NCBI RefSeq assembly: GCF_000718985.1
Contig: NZ_JODL01000023.1
Span: 16,409-80,408 of the forward strand
DNA from: Streptomyces megasporus
GTDB lineage: Bacteria; Actinomycetota; Actinomycetes; Streptomycetales; Streptomycetaceae
Length of the DNA stretch: 64,000 bases
Direction of reading: 5' to 3'
Numbering within the stretch: the stretch's first letter is position 1; every line of letters starts with the position of its first letter. Below, piece after piece: positions 24,922 to 32,791 of this stretch. Position numbers and translations under genes: made by a program. The notes beneath the pieces are model-generated. The model was not told the origin of the DNA, searched no databases, and saw nothing but the letters and a program-made list of their open reading frames with translations.

Positions 24922-25512
24922 ATGCCACGCCGAAGGTACGACCAGTTCTGCCCCATCGCCCGAGCCCTGGACGTCGTCGGGGAGCGCTGGACCCTGCTGA
25001 TCGTCCGTGAACTGCTGGCCGGCCCCCGCCGTTACACGGACCTCCACGCCGACCTGCCCGGCGTGTCCACCGACGTGCTCGCGACCCGGCTGAAGGAGAT
25101 GGAGCGCGAGGAGCTGGTCGCCCGCCGCCGCCTGCCGCCCCCGGCCGCGGCGTTCGTGTACGAACTGACCGAGCGCGGGCGCGGGTTGCTCCCCGTGCTG
25201 GCCGCGCTGGCCGACTGGGGCGCTCCCGCCCTCGCCGAGCGACGTCCCACCGACGCGGTACGGGCCCACTGGTTCGCCGTCCCGCTCATGCGGCACCTGG
25301 CCGAGACCACCGAGCGCACCGAAGGCGTCATCGAGGTCCGACTCGACGAGGGCACCTTCCACGTCACCCTCGACGAGACGGGGCCCGCCTACGCCGACGG
25401 CCCCGCCGCGCACCCCGACGAGCGCCTCGTGATGGACACCGACACGGTGCTGAAGATCCTCGGTCAGGAGGAAGGGGGCCGGTTCCGGGAGCCGGGAGAA
25501 CCGGTGGACTGA
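24922..25512 (+). CDS. HxlR-family transcriptional regulator with C-terminal domain
   Basis: A 196-residue protein. Residues 1-100 are an HxlR winged helix: Phe-Cys-Pro-Ile-Ala-Arg-Ala-Leu-Asp-Val-Val-Gly-Glu-Arg-Trp-Thr-Leu-Leu-Ile, then Arg-Arg-Tyr-Thr-Asp-Leu and Arg-Leu-Lys-Glu-Met. A C-terminal domain of about 90 residues follows, resembling the SCP2-like domain attached to some HxlR proteins and perhaps binding a lipid-like ligand. The single Cys near the N-terminus (about residue 11) could serve redox sensing, as in some relatives. It is divergent from the aminotransferase across a 56-bp gap with two dyads. Confidence 0.85.
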   Translation: MPRRRYDQFCPIARALDVVGERWTLLIVRELLAGPRRYTDLHADLPGVSTDVLATRLKEMEREELVARRRLPPPAAAFVYELTERGRGLLPVLAALADWGAPALAERRPTDAVRAHWFAVPLMRHLAETTERTEGVIEVRLDEGTFHVTLDETGPAYADGPAAHPDERLVMDTDTVLKILGQEEGGRFREPGEPVD

Positions 25513-25543
25513 GACGCCGGTGGCCTGACGGGGTCTTCGATAC

Positions 25544-25595
25544 CGCCAAGGGGCGGGGTCGCCGAGGGAATCCTCGACGGCCCCGCCCCTTGGCG
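25544..25595. terminator. GC-rich hairpin after the HxlR gene
   Basis: Arms 25544-25558 and 25581-25595 are perfect 15-bp complements, and the loop region can pair further. It starts 32 bp after the regulator stop. The rest of 25513-25804 holds the promoter region of the di-iron oxygenase gene, with an AT-richer patch at about 25670-25690. Confidence 0.75.
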
Positions 25596-25804
25596 TGCGC
25601 GCGCCGATGGTGCGGAGTCGAGGCGCCGGACCCGATCGCGTTCACGGGGGTGGCCTGGACGACACCCGTGATTTACAGTCTGTCTAACAAGAGCGGGGGT
25701 ACCCCTCTCCGTGAGCCTCCGCGGACGAGGGGCGGACGGCGCCGCGACCGCCCCGCGACGCACGGGCGAACCAGGAACGTCACACACGCTTCGAGGAGCG
25801 CACC

Positions 25805-26719
25805 ATGGCCAGCAGCACCGTTCGGCCGAAGACGCAGGACCGGTCCCAGGAACACGATGTCGCCCGACGGCTGCTCGACTCGGCCGCGAAGCTGGCGTAC
25901 GACCCGGCCACGGAGGTGGACTGGGAGACGCCGCTGGACAAGGACTTCCACGGCGCGAGCCCGGAGTGGAGCACCCTCTACGGCACGGCCTACTGGAACG
26001 AGATGACCGAGGAGCAGCGCAAGGAACTGACGCGGCAGGAGGCCGCGTCGGTGGCCAGCACCGGCATCTGGTTCGAGATGATCCTCCAACAGATGGTGCT
26101 GCGCGACATCTACGCGAAGGACCCGACCGACCCCGAGTTCCAGTGGGCCCTGACGGAGATAGCCGAGGAGTGCCGGCACTCGATCATGTTCGCCCGCGGC
26201 GCCGCCAAGTTGGAGGCCCCCCACTACCGCCCGCACCGGCTCGCGTTCGAACTCGGCCGGGCCTTCAAGACGCTCGCGTTCGGCGAGGTGGCGTACGCGG
26301 CGATCCTGGTGGCGGAGGAGGTCCTCGACGTCATGCAGCGCGACTGGATGCGCGACGAGCGGGTCGTGCCGTTCGTCCGCACCATCAACAACATCCACGT
26401 CGTCGAGGAGTCCCGACACATGAAGTTCGCCCGCGACGAGACGCGCAAGCGCCTCGCGGGCGCCGGGTTCCTCCGCCGCCGGATCAACGCCCTCGTGATC
26501 GCGATCGCGTCCTACGTCATCGTCACCAGCATGGTGAACAGGAAGGTCTACGCGAGGGCCGGCCTCGACGAGAAGCGCGCCGTCCGGGAGGCGAGGGCCA
26601 ACGAGCACCACAAGGCCATGATGCGGTCGAGCTGTTCGGGCCTCATGGAGTTCCTGGCCTCCGCCGGTCTGCTCACCAAGCCGGCGCTCGTGTTCTACAA
26701 GCGCGCCAACCTGATCTGA
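25805..26719 (+). CDS. AurF-like di-iron oxygenase
   Basis: A 304-residue helical protein with two Glu-Glu-x-Arg-His motifs (Ile-Ala-Glu-Glu-Cys-Arg-His-Ser and Val-Glu-Glu-Ser-Arg-His-Met) and a further Glu-Glu in the helix between. This is the ligand set expected for an AurF-family di-iron centre. The founding member oxidises p-aminobenzoate to p-nitrobenzoate; most relatives have no known substrate. The protein is soluble, with one hydrophobic helix near residue 240. It is followed 17 bp later by an FprB-type ferredoxin reductase that likely supplies electrons. From memory the same pair occurs in mycobacteria (Rv0885/fprB), so it seems an old actinobacterial unit. Confidence 0.82.
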   Translation: MASSTVRPKTQDRSQEHDVARRLLDSAAKLAYDPATEVDWETPLDKDFHGASPEWSTLYGTAYWNEMTEEQRKELTRQEAASVASTGIWFEMILQQMVLRDIYAKDPTDPEFQWALTEIAEECRHSIMFARGAAKLEAPHYRPHRLAFELGRAFKTLAFGEVAYAAILVAEEVLDVMQRDWMRDERVVPFVRTINNIHVVEESRHMKFARDETRKRLAGAGFLRRRINALVIAIASYVIVTSMVNRKVYARAGLDEKRAVREARANEHHKAMMRSSCSGLMEFLASAGLLTKPALVFYKRANLI

Positions 26720-26736
26720 CCCCGGCGAACCGCGAC

Positions 26737-28386
26737 ATGACCCACGTCATCACCCAGAACTGTTGCGGCGACGCGACCTGCGTCGCCGTCTGCCCGGTCA
26801 ACTGCATCCACCCCGCGCCGGGGGAACGGGACTTCGGCGACACGGAGATGCTGTACATCGACCCGAAGGCCTGCATCGACTGCGGCGCCTGCGCGGACGC
26901 CTGCCCGGTGGACGCGATCTTCCCGGCCGACGCCCTCCCCGAGACACAGCGGGAGTACGTCGACGTCAACGCGGCGTACTTTGCGGACAGGGAACCCGAA
27001 CCGGTCGTCGACGGCCCGAACTTCCACCCCTGGGGGGAGCCGACGTTCGACCGCAACCTGCCGTCCGACTTCGCGCCGCTGAGGATCGCCGTCGTCGGCA
27101 CCGGCCCGGCCGGCATGTACGCCGCCGAGGACCTGCTGCTGCACACCAACGCCGAGGTGACGCTCATCGACCGGGTGCCGGTGGCCGGCGGCCTCGTGCG
27201 ATACGGCGTGGCGCCGGACCACCCGGCGACCAAACGGGTCGGCGACACCTTCGCGCGGCTGTACACCCACCCGCGGGTGCGGATGTACCTGGGACTGGAG
27301 GTGGGCGGGGACGTCACCCCGGAGGAGCTGGCCGAGCACCACGACGCGGTCGTCTACGCCGTCGGGGCCCGCGCCGACCGCCGTCTCGGAATCCCGGGCG
27401 AGGACCTGCCCGGAAGCCTCGCCGCCACCACGTTCGTCGCCTGGTACAACGCCCACCCGGAGGTCGCGCCGGACACGGTCGACCTGTCGGCCGAGCGGGT
27501 GGCCGTGGTCGGCACCGGCAACGTCGCCCTCGACGTCGCCCGCATCCTGGTGACCGACCCGGACACGCTGGCCGGCACCGACATCGCCGACCACGCGCTG
27601 GCGGCGCTGCGCGCCGGCGGGGTGCGCGAGGTGGTGCTCCTCGGACGCCGTGGCCCCGAGGACGCGGCGTACACCAGGTCCGAGCTGCTCGCCCTGAAAC
27701 ACCTGCCCGGTGTGGAGCTGGTCGTGGACGACCACGATCCCCGCGTCGGGGCGAGCATCGACGCCGCCAGTCCGAAGGACAAGGCCGCCGTGCTGCGGGA
27801 CGTCGCCCGCGAGGAGGTGGACTGGTCGCGTCCGCCCGCGCCGGGGCGGCGCATCGTGCTCCGCTTCCACTCCGCGCCCGTGGCGGCGCTCGGCGACACG
27901 GGCGTCCGCGCCCTGCGCGCCACCGGCCCCGCGGACGAGGTGGAGATACCGGTCGGCATGCTGCTGCGGGCGGTCGGCTACCGCGGTGTGCCGGTCACCG
28001 GGCTGCCCTTCGACGAGGACACCGGCACCATCCCGCACGAGGGCGGCCGAGTGGTCGGCAGGCCGGGAACGTACGTCGTGGGCTGGATCAAACGCGGACC
28101 CTCGGGAGGCATCGGCGCCAACCGCGCCTGTGCCGCCGAGACGGTCGGCACCCTGCTCGCCGACGCCGTCGCCGGTTCCCTGCCCGCACCGACGCGCGAC
28201 GCGAAGGCGTTCCACCGGCTCGCGCGGCGCCGCAGCCGCCGGCTGGTCGACGCCCGCGGACTGGCCGCGATCGGTCGGGCGGAGGAGGCCCTCGGTCGCC
28301 GGTACGGCCGACCGCGCGTCAAACTGGCCACGACCCGCGAACTGGTGGCGGCGGCCAAGGGCAACCGCCGGTGGCTCCCTCGCTGA
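26737..28386 (+). CDS. fprB: FprB-type ferredoxin / ferredoxin-NADP reductase fusion
   Basis: A 549-residue fusion. Residues 1-70 form a ferredoxin with two Cys-rich clusters (Cys-Val-Ala-Val-Cys-Pro-Val-Asn-Cys and Cys-Ile-Asp-Cys-Gly-Ala-Cys-Ala-Asp-Ala-Cys-Pro). Residues from about 110 form an adrenodoxin-reductase-like flavoprotein with Val-Val-Gly-Thr-Gly-Pro-Ala-Gly (FAD) and Val-Val-Gly-Thr-Gly-Asn-Val-Ala-Leu-Asp-Val-Ala-Arg (NADPH). A basic tail of about 60 residues follows. It passes electrons from NADPH through FAD to its own Fe-S clusters, presumably to the AurF-like oxygenase. ATG 26737 begins right at the ferredoxin domain. Confidence 0.88.
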   Translation: MTHVITQNCCGDATCVAVCPVNCIHPAPGERDFGDTEMLYIDPKACIDCGACADACPVDAIFPADALPETQREYVDVNAAYFADREPEPVVDGPNFHPWGEPTFDRNLPSDFAPLRIAVVGTGPAGMYAAEDLLLHTNAEVTLIDRVPVAGGLVRYGVAPDHPATKRVGDTFARLYTHPRVRMYLGLEVGGDVTPEELAEHHDAVVYAVGARADRRLGIPGEDLPGSLAATTFVAWYNAHPEVAPDTVDLSAERVAVVGTGNVALDVARILVTDPDTLAGTDIADHALAALRAGGVREVVLLGRRGPEDAAYTRSELLALKHLPGVELVVDDHDPRVGASIDAASPKDKAAVLRDVAREEVDWSRPPAPGRRIVLRFHSAPVAALGDTGVRALRATGPADEVEIPVGMLLRAVGYRGVPVTGLPFDEDTGTIPHEGGRVVGRPGTYVVGWIKRGPSGGIGANRACAAETVGTLLADAVAGSLPAPTRDAKAFHRLARRRSRRLVDARGLAAIGRAEEALGRRYGRPRVKLATTRELVAAAKGNRRWLPR

Positions 28387-28399
28387 ACCGTGCTCGGAG

Positions 28400-28433
28400 C
28401 AAAGCCGCGACCCGCGTGCGGGTCGCGGCTTTG
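28400..28433. terminator. Bidirectional hairpin between fprB and the GPP34 gene
   Basis: Arms 28400-28415 and 28418-28433 are perfect 16-bp complements separated by two bases. It lies in the short gap between two convergent stops and ends in a short T run. Confidence 0.8.
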
Positions 28434-28437
28434 TCGC

Positions 28438-29088
28438 TCAGGACACCGCGGCGGTCGTGGTGATCACCGTGACCGCCGCCTGGAGGTCACGGATCGCTTT
28501 GTGGACGCCGTCGCCCGCCCACTGGCCCTCGGCGATCTCCGCCATCCGGGGCTCGACCCGCTCGCGGGGCAGCCCCGGGAACGCCTGCCGACGCAGACCG
28601 GCGGCGTGCAGCAGCGCCACCAGCCCACAGGTGCGGTCGTCCGGTTCCGCACCGTCCACGACCACGGCGGTCAGTCGGTCGCGCACCTCCCGCTCCACCG
28701 AGCCGTCCGTCTCCGGGTAACGCCGCACGGGGAGGAGACCGAACAGGCGGCGGTGCTCCTCGGAGACGAGGCCGCGCTCGCACAGGCTCTCCACCGCTGC
28801 CCGCACCGCCTTCGGCTGGTCCTTCGTCAGCCAGTCGGAGACCTTCTTCCGTCCGCTCCCCACCCAGTCGGCGATCCGCTCCAGACGACCGTCGAGCAGT
28901 GGGACGCCGGTCGGCGACCGGTCGACGACCTCCAACCGTCCGCCGGTCACCCGAAGCCGGCCCGCCAGGACCAGATCCAGCAGAATGCCGCCCGCGACGC
29001 CCCAGCCCGTGGACGACCGGTCCTTCGTCACGCCGGTCTCGTCGTCCAGCGACAGCAGCATGATCTCCTCGCCCAGAGTGACACGCAC
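28438..29088 (-). CDS. GOLPH3/GPP34-family phosphoinositide-binding-like protein
   Basis: A 216-residue protein of the GPP34 (Golgi phosphoprotein 3) type. It starts with Leu-Gly-Glu-Glu-Ile-Met-Leu-Leu-Ser-Leu-Asp-Asp-Glu-Thr-Gly, then Gly-Gly-Ile-Leu-Leu-Asp-Leu-Val-Leu-Ala-Gly-Arg-Leu, and later Leu-Leu-His-Ala-Ala-Gly-Leu. Eukaryotic members bind PI4P; Streptomyces carry many paralogues of unknown role, thought to be membrane-associated. GTG 29088 is preferred because of its purine-rich leader with AGGAAG and because family similarity starts there. Confidence 0.82.
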   Translation of the reverse strand: MRVTLGEEIMLLSLDDETGVTKDRSSTGWGVAGGILLDLVLAGRLRVTGGRLEVVDRSPTGVPLLDGRLERIADWVGSGRKKVSDWLTKDQPKAVRAAVESLCERGLVSEEHRRLFGLLPVRRYPETDGSVEREVRDRLTAVVVDGAEPDDRTCGLVALLHAAGLRRQAFPGLPRERVEPRMAEIAEGQWAGDGVHKAIRDLQAAVTVITTTAAVS

Positions 29089-29198
29089 GGACAACCCCGC
29101 TTCCTCTCCGTTTCCCTGGTGGGGAAGACGTGTGAAGACCTTTCCGGGGTTGCCGCGCGGCGCACGGGAATTCGGCCGTGCGCGGCGGGAGAACGCCG

Positions 29199-29228
29199 TT
29201 GCGACGGTGTGGCCGCCGCCACTAGGCT
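29199..29228 (+). promoter_or_regulatory. Sigma-70-like promoter for a leaderless mini-ORF
   Basis: TTGCGA (29199-29204), 18 bp, then TAGGCT (29223-29228) form a good principal-sigma-type promoter. The expected start site falls at about 29235, at the GTG codon of a short ORF. The rest of the gap 29089-29564 shows no other clear gene. Confidence 0.5.
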
Positions 29229-29235
29229 CCACACC

Positions 29236-29292
29236 GTGACTGCCGGGTCGGCCATGGGCCATTCACGAGTGAGGCGCCCGGCCTCGACGTGA
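29236..29292 (+). CDS. Possible leaderless 18-residue peptide
   Basis: From GTG 29236, right at the expected transcription start, a reading frame of 18 codons ends in TGA at 29290. A hairpin begins five bases later. The translated peptide is Ala/Ser/Arg-rich with no Cys and matches no leader peptide I know. It could be a leader peptide, a small protein or chance. No downstream gene on this strand lies within 250 bp except the DDN-hemerythrin fusion, which could be attenuated. Confidence 0.3.
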   Translation: MTAGSAMGHSRVRRPAST

Positions 29293-29297
29293 GCGCG

Positions 29298-29318
29298 AGG
29301 CGGGCGAGAGGCCCGCCT
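29298..29318 (+). terminator. Hairpin after the mini-ORF
   Basis: Arms AGGCGGGC (29298-29305) and GCCCGCCT (29311-29318) close a GAGAG loop, followed by TT. It is the only terminator-like element on the plus strand with no ordinary gene upstream. Confidence 0.5.
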
Positions 29319-29564
29319 TTCCGTACGCTCCGCCTTCTCCGTTTCCGCGCGTTTCCCACTCGCACCGCGCGGTGAAACCGACCGGATTCCGCACGGCCGA
29401 CGGCGTTGCCGCGACCACCGTCGACCGGTCCGAGACCGGCGCCCCATCCCCCTCCCCACCTCCACCTCCACATGTCCCGTGCCGGAGGCGAGAACGCCCG
29501 ACGGTGAATTCGCCGTGCCCGCGAACGGGTGCGGAAAAACAACGTTCCAAGAAGAAAGCAGAGA

Positions 29565-30401
29565 ATGCCGAACGACTTCAACCAGCAGGTCATCGATGAA
29601 TTCCGCGCCAACGACGGGCGGGTCGGCGGTCCTTTCGAAGGGGGCCGGCTGATCCTGCTGACCACCACCGGGGTGCGGTCCGGCGCCCCGCACACCACCC
29701 CGCTCGGCTACCTCCCCGACGGGGAGCGGATCCTGGTCATCGCCTCCGCCGGCGGGTCGCCGAAACACCCGCACTGGTTCCGCAACCTGGTGGCCGACCC
29801 CCGCGTCACCGTCGAGGACGGCGTCTTCACCTACCAGGCGGAGGCCGTCGTCCTGGACGGTGCGGAACGCGACAGCGCCTTCGCCCGCGCGGTCGAGGCC
29901 GATCCCGCATGGGCCGAGTACCAGGAGCGGGCCGGGCGCGTCATCCCCGTGGTCGCCCTCCGGCCGCTTCCGGGACCGCCGAACCCGAACGCGACGTCCT
30001 GGGGCGAGGCCCTGAAGGCCGTCCACGACGCGTTCCGGCGCGAACTCGCCCTGATCCGCCGGGAGGTCACCGAGTCGGGGCCCAAATTGGGCGCCCAACT
30101 CCGGGTGAACTGCCTGACCTTCTGCGGAGGGCTGCACGGCCACCACGTCAACGAGGACGCCGGCATGTTCCCCGCCATCGCCGAACGGCATCCCGAACTC
30201 GCCCCGGTCGTCGACCGGCTGCGCCGGGAGCACGAGAGGATCGCGACCCTCGTGGCGGAGCTGCGGAAGACCGTCTCCGCCGCCGACGCCGACCCCGCGG
30301 ATGTGCTCTCCGAGGTCGAACGGCTCACCGACGAACTGGAGGAGCACCTCGCGTACGAGGAGGAGCGGTTGATCCCCCTCCTCGACGCCCCCACCTCCTG
30401 A
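29565..30401 (+). CDS. DDN-family nitroreductase fused to a hemerythrin domain
   Basis: A 278-residue two-domain protein. Residues 1 to about 135 match the deazaflavin-dependent (DDN/PF04075-type) oxidoreductases: Leu-Leu-Thr-Thr-Thr-Gly-Val-Arg-Ser-Gly, His-Pro-His-Trp-Phe-Arg-Asn-Leu and Val-Ile-Pro-Val-Val-Ala-Leu. Residues about 145-278 form a hemerythrin four-helix domain with metal-type His and Glu residues in Val-His-Asp, Leu-His-Gly-His-His-x-x-Glu-Asp, Arg-Glu-His-Glu and Glu-Glu-His-Leu-x-x-Glu-Glu. One half should use F420H2, the other bind oxygen, NO or iron. ATG 29565 follows an AGAAAG leader. The combination suggests oxygen-responsive F420 chemistry, which is inference. Confidence 0.85.
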   Translation: MPNDFNQQVIDEFRANDGRVGGPFEGGRLILLTTTGVRSGAPHTTPLGYLPDGERILVIASAGGSPKHPHWFRNLVADPRVTVEDGVFTYQAEAVVLDGAERDSAFARAVEADPAWAEYQERAGRVIPVVALRPLPGPPNPNATSWGEALKAVHDAFRRELALIRREVTESGPKLGAQLRVNCLTFCGGLHGHHVNEDAGMFPAIAERHPELAPVVDRLRREHERIATLVAELRKTVSAADADPADVLSEVERLTDELEEHLAYEEERLIPLLDAPTS

Positions 30402-30410
30402 ACACCGCTT

Positions 30411-30450
30411 CGGGCCCCGCCCGGACACCGGAAGTGAGGAGCGGGGCCCG
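30411..30450 (+). terminator. Hairpin after the DDN-hemerythrin gene
   Basis: CGGGCCCCGC (30411-30420) and GCGGGGCCCG (30441-30450) are perfect complements around a 20-base loop, ten bases after the stop. Confidence 0.55.
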
Positions 30451-30548
30451 GACCGGGGGAGGGGGACGCGGGAGGAGTGCGGAGGACGGGCCGAGGGCCG
30501 GCAGACTGTGGCCCGCAGACAGGGCCGGCACGAAGGAGACGAACGACC

Positions 30549-31358
30549 ATGGCGGACAACGCGGCACGGCAGGGCACGGGCAGGATCGACACGTCCCGTC
30601 CGCACTCCGCCCGGATATGGAACTACCTGGCGGGCGGCAAGGACTACTACGAGGTCGACGCGGACGCCGCCGAGAAGGTCCTGGCGGCCTTCCCCGGCAT
30701 GCGCGACATCACCCTCGCCTCCCGCGCCTTCATCGGCCGCGTGGTCCGTCACCTGGCCGGCCAGGAGGGCATCCGGCAGTTCCTGGACATCGGCACCGGC
30801 CTGCCGACCAGGGACAACACCCACGAGGTCGCCCAGCGCGTCGCCCCCGAGTCCCGCATCGTCTACGTCGACAACGACCCGGTGGTGCTGCTGCACGCCG
30901 AGGCCCTGCTCACCAGCTCCCCGGAAGGGGCGTGCGACTACATCGACGCCGACGTCCGCGACCCGGAGCGGATCCTCGAACAGGCCGCGCGGACACTGGA
31001 CTTCTCCCGCCCCGTCGGACTGATGCTCATGGGCATCCTGGGCCTGGTCCCCGACCACGACGAGGCCCGCTCGGTGGTGCGGCGGCTGTTGGACGCCCTG
31101 CCGTCGGGCAGCTTCCTCGCCCTGAACGACGGCTCCACCGCCGACCCCACGTACGTCGCCTCCATCGAGGCCCACAACGCCCGGGGCACCGCCACCCCCT
31201 ACACCCCTCGCGACCCCGAGGAGATCGCCGCCTTCTTCGACGGCCTGGAGCTGCTCGACCCCGGCGTCGTCTCCTGCTCGCGGTGGCGGCCGGAGGGCAC
31301 GTCCGACCAGGTGCCCGCCGAGGTGGCCGTCCACGGCGGCGTCGGCCGCAAGCCGTAA
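30549..31358 (+). CDS. DUF574-type SAM-dependent methyltransferase
   Basis: A 269-residue protein of the Methyltransf_19 (DUF574) family, expanded in Streptomyces. Family marks are Ile-Asp-Thr-Ser-Arg-Pro-His-Ser-Ala-Arg-Ile-Trp-Asn-Tyr, Gly-Gly-Lys-Asp-Tyr-Tyr, Phe-Leu-Asp-Ile-Gly-Thr-Gly-Leu-Pro-Thr and Val-Tyr-Val-Asp-Asn-Asp-Pro-Val. The SAM-binding loop is intact but the acceptor is unknown. ATG 30549 has AAGGAG upstream at good spacing. A paralogue lies at 45041; that one follows XRE/DUF397 genes, this one stands alone. Confidence 0.88.
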   Translation: MADNAARQGTGRIDTSRPHSARIWNYLAGGKDYYEVDADAAEKVLAAFPGMRDITLASRAFIGRVVRHLAGQEGIRQFLDIGTGLPTRDNTHEVAQRVAPESRIVYVDNDPVVLLHAEALLTSSPEGACDYIDADVRDPERILEQAARTLDFSRPVGLMLMGILGLVPDHDEARSVVRRLLDALPSGSFLALNDGSTADPTYVASIEAHNARGTATPYTPRDPEEIAAFFDGLELLDPGVVSCSRWRPEGTSDQVPAEVAVHGGVGRKP

Positions 31359-31483
31359 CCCCCGACGGGGTGACGCCCCGCCGGACCGAACACGATGACG
31401 CCGGGCCGTCGGACGGGTACCGGAGAGGAGTGAGTGAAAAGCCCGGACGGGAATCCCGCACGGCTCGAAGCGTTGGACGGAAC

Positions 31484-32515
31484 ATGGGCGACGACATCGA
31501 CATCCTGCGCACCATCCGCCTGTCGGTCCTGGACCGCTCGCTGATCCGCCGGGGCGAGGGGGCGGACGAGGCCCTGCGCGCCACGGTGCGGTTCGCCCGG
31601 GACATCGAGGCGCTGGGCTACCACCGCTTCTGGGTCTCGGAACACCACGGGGTGCCCGGCGTCGCCGGTTCCGCGCCGACCGTGCTCGCCGCGGCCGTCG
31701 CCTCGGCCACCACCCGCGTCCGGGTCGGCACGGGCGGGGTGATGCTGCCCAACCACCGGCCGCTGGTGGTCGCCGAACAGTTCGGGGTGCTGGAGTCCCT
31801 CTTCCCCGGCCGGATCGACATGGGCCTGGGCCGTTCGGTCGGCTTCACCGGCGCCGTGCGCCGCGCCCTGGGCGCCGGGAAGGAGGCGGCCGAACGGTTC
31901 GGTGACGACCTGGCCGAACTGCTGGACTGGTTCGTCGGGAACGACGCCCGGGGCATGCGGGCGGTGCCCGCCGAGGGGCTGAGGGTCCCGGTGTTCCTGC
32001 TGGCCACGGGCGCCGGCGCCGCCCTGGCCGCCGAGTCGGGGCTGCCGCTGGTCATCGCCCCGGCGCGTGGGGAGGAGCGGATGCTCCGCGCCGTCGACGA
32101 GTACCGCGCCGCGTTCCGGCCCTCCGCCCTGACCCACGAGGCGTACCGGGAGCCGTACGTCGTCGTCTCGGTGAGCGTGGCGGTCGGCGAAACCGCCGAG
32201 GAGGCGGAATCGATGCAGGTCTCGGAGGCGTGGGCGACGGTCGTCTCCCGCACCCGGGGCGTCTTCCCGCCACTGCTGCCGCCCGAGGAGGTGCCGGTGC
32301 GGGAGATGACGGCGCGGGAGGCCACGCTGTTCGCCGAGGCCCGCCGCTCCCAGATCCACGGCACGGCGGAGGAGGTGACCGCCGCGCTCGCCGGGCTGAT
32401 CCGGCGCAGCGGCGCCGACGAACTCCTCGTCACCCTGAACGCCCACGACCACGGCCGCCGCCTGGACTCCCACCGCCGCCTGGCCCGTCTGGCGGGCCTG
32501 CGCCCCGGCGCCTGA
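31484..32515 (+). CDS. Luciferase-like (LLM) flavin-dependent oxidoreductase
   Basis: A 343-residue TIM-barrel protein of the LLM class. It has Ile-Arg-Leu-Ser-Val-Leu-Asp-Arg-Ser near the N-terminus, Gly-Tyr-His-Arg-Phe-Trp-Val-Ser-Glu-His-His-Gly, Arg-Val-Gly-Thr-Gly-Gly-Val-Met-Leu-Pro-Asn-His and Glu-Ser-Leu-Phe-Pro-Gly-Arg-Ile-Asp-Met-Gly-Leu-Gly-Arg. It uses FMNH2 (or F420) to oxygenate or oxidise an unknown substrate. ATG 31484 is chosen; an in-frame GTG at 31430 sits too close to its purine stretch. No reductase gene adjoins it. The following 276 bp (32516-32791) hold nothing recognisable. Confidence 0.85.
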   Translation: MGDDIDILRTIRLSVLDRSLIRRGEGADEALRATVRFARDIEALGYHRFWVSEHHGVPGVAGSAPTVLAAAVASATTRVRVGTGGVMLPNHRPLVVAEQFGVLESLFPGRIDMGLGRSVGFTGAVRRALGAGKEAAERFGDDLAELLDWFVGNDARGMRAVPAEGLRVPVFLLATGAGAALAAESGLPLVIAPARGEERMLRAVDEYRAAFRPSALTHEAYREPYVVVSVSVAVGETAEEAESMQVSEAWATVVSRTRGVFPPLLPPEEVPVREMTAREATLFAEARRSQIHGTAEEVTAALAGLIRRSGADELLVTLNAHDHGRRLDSHRRLARLAGLRPGA

Positions 32516-32791
32516 GGCCCGGCCGCCGGGGCGGACCGGAGGCGCGAACGCCGTCGTCCGCACGGCCCGGGGGTGACGGGATCCGGTCATGACGGCCGGT
32601 CCGGTGGTGACCCGCGCCCGCGCGTTGTGGAGTGAACCGACAGGCGTGCCGGTCGAGTTCGGGAGAACGGGGACGAGCGTCGCCGTCCCGCCGGGCTCGA
32701 GGCCGTGCCCGCCGTCCTGAGCCGGCGGCGGGGCCGGGCGACGCCGGAACCCCGCCGCACGTGCGGGACGCCGGCGGTCACGGCGGCCGGA

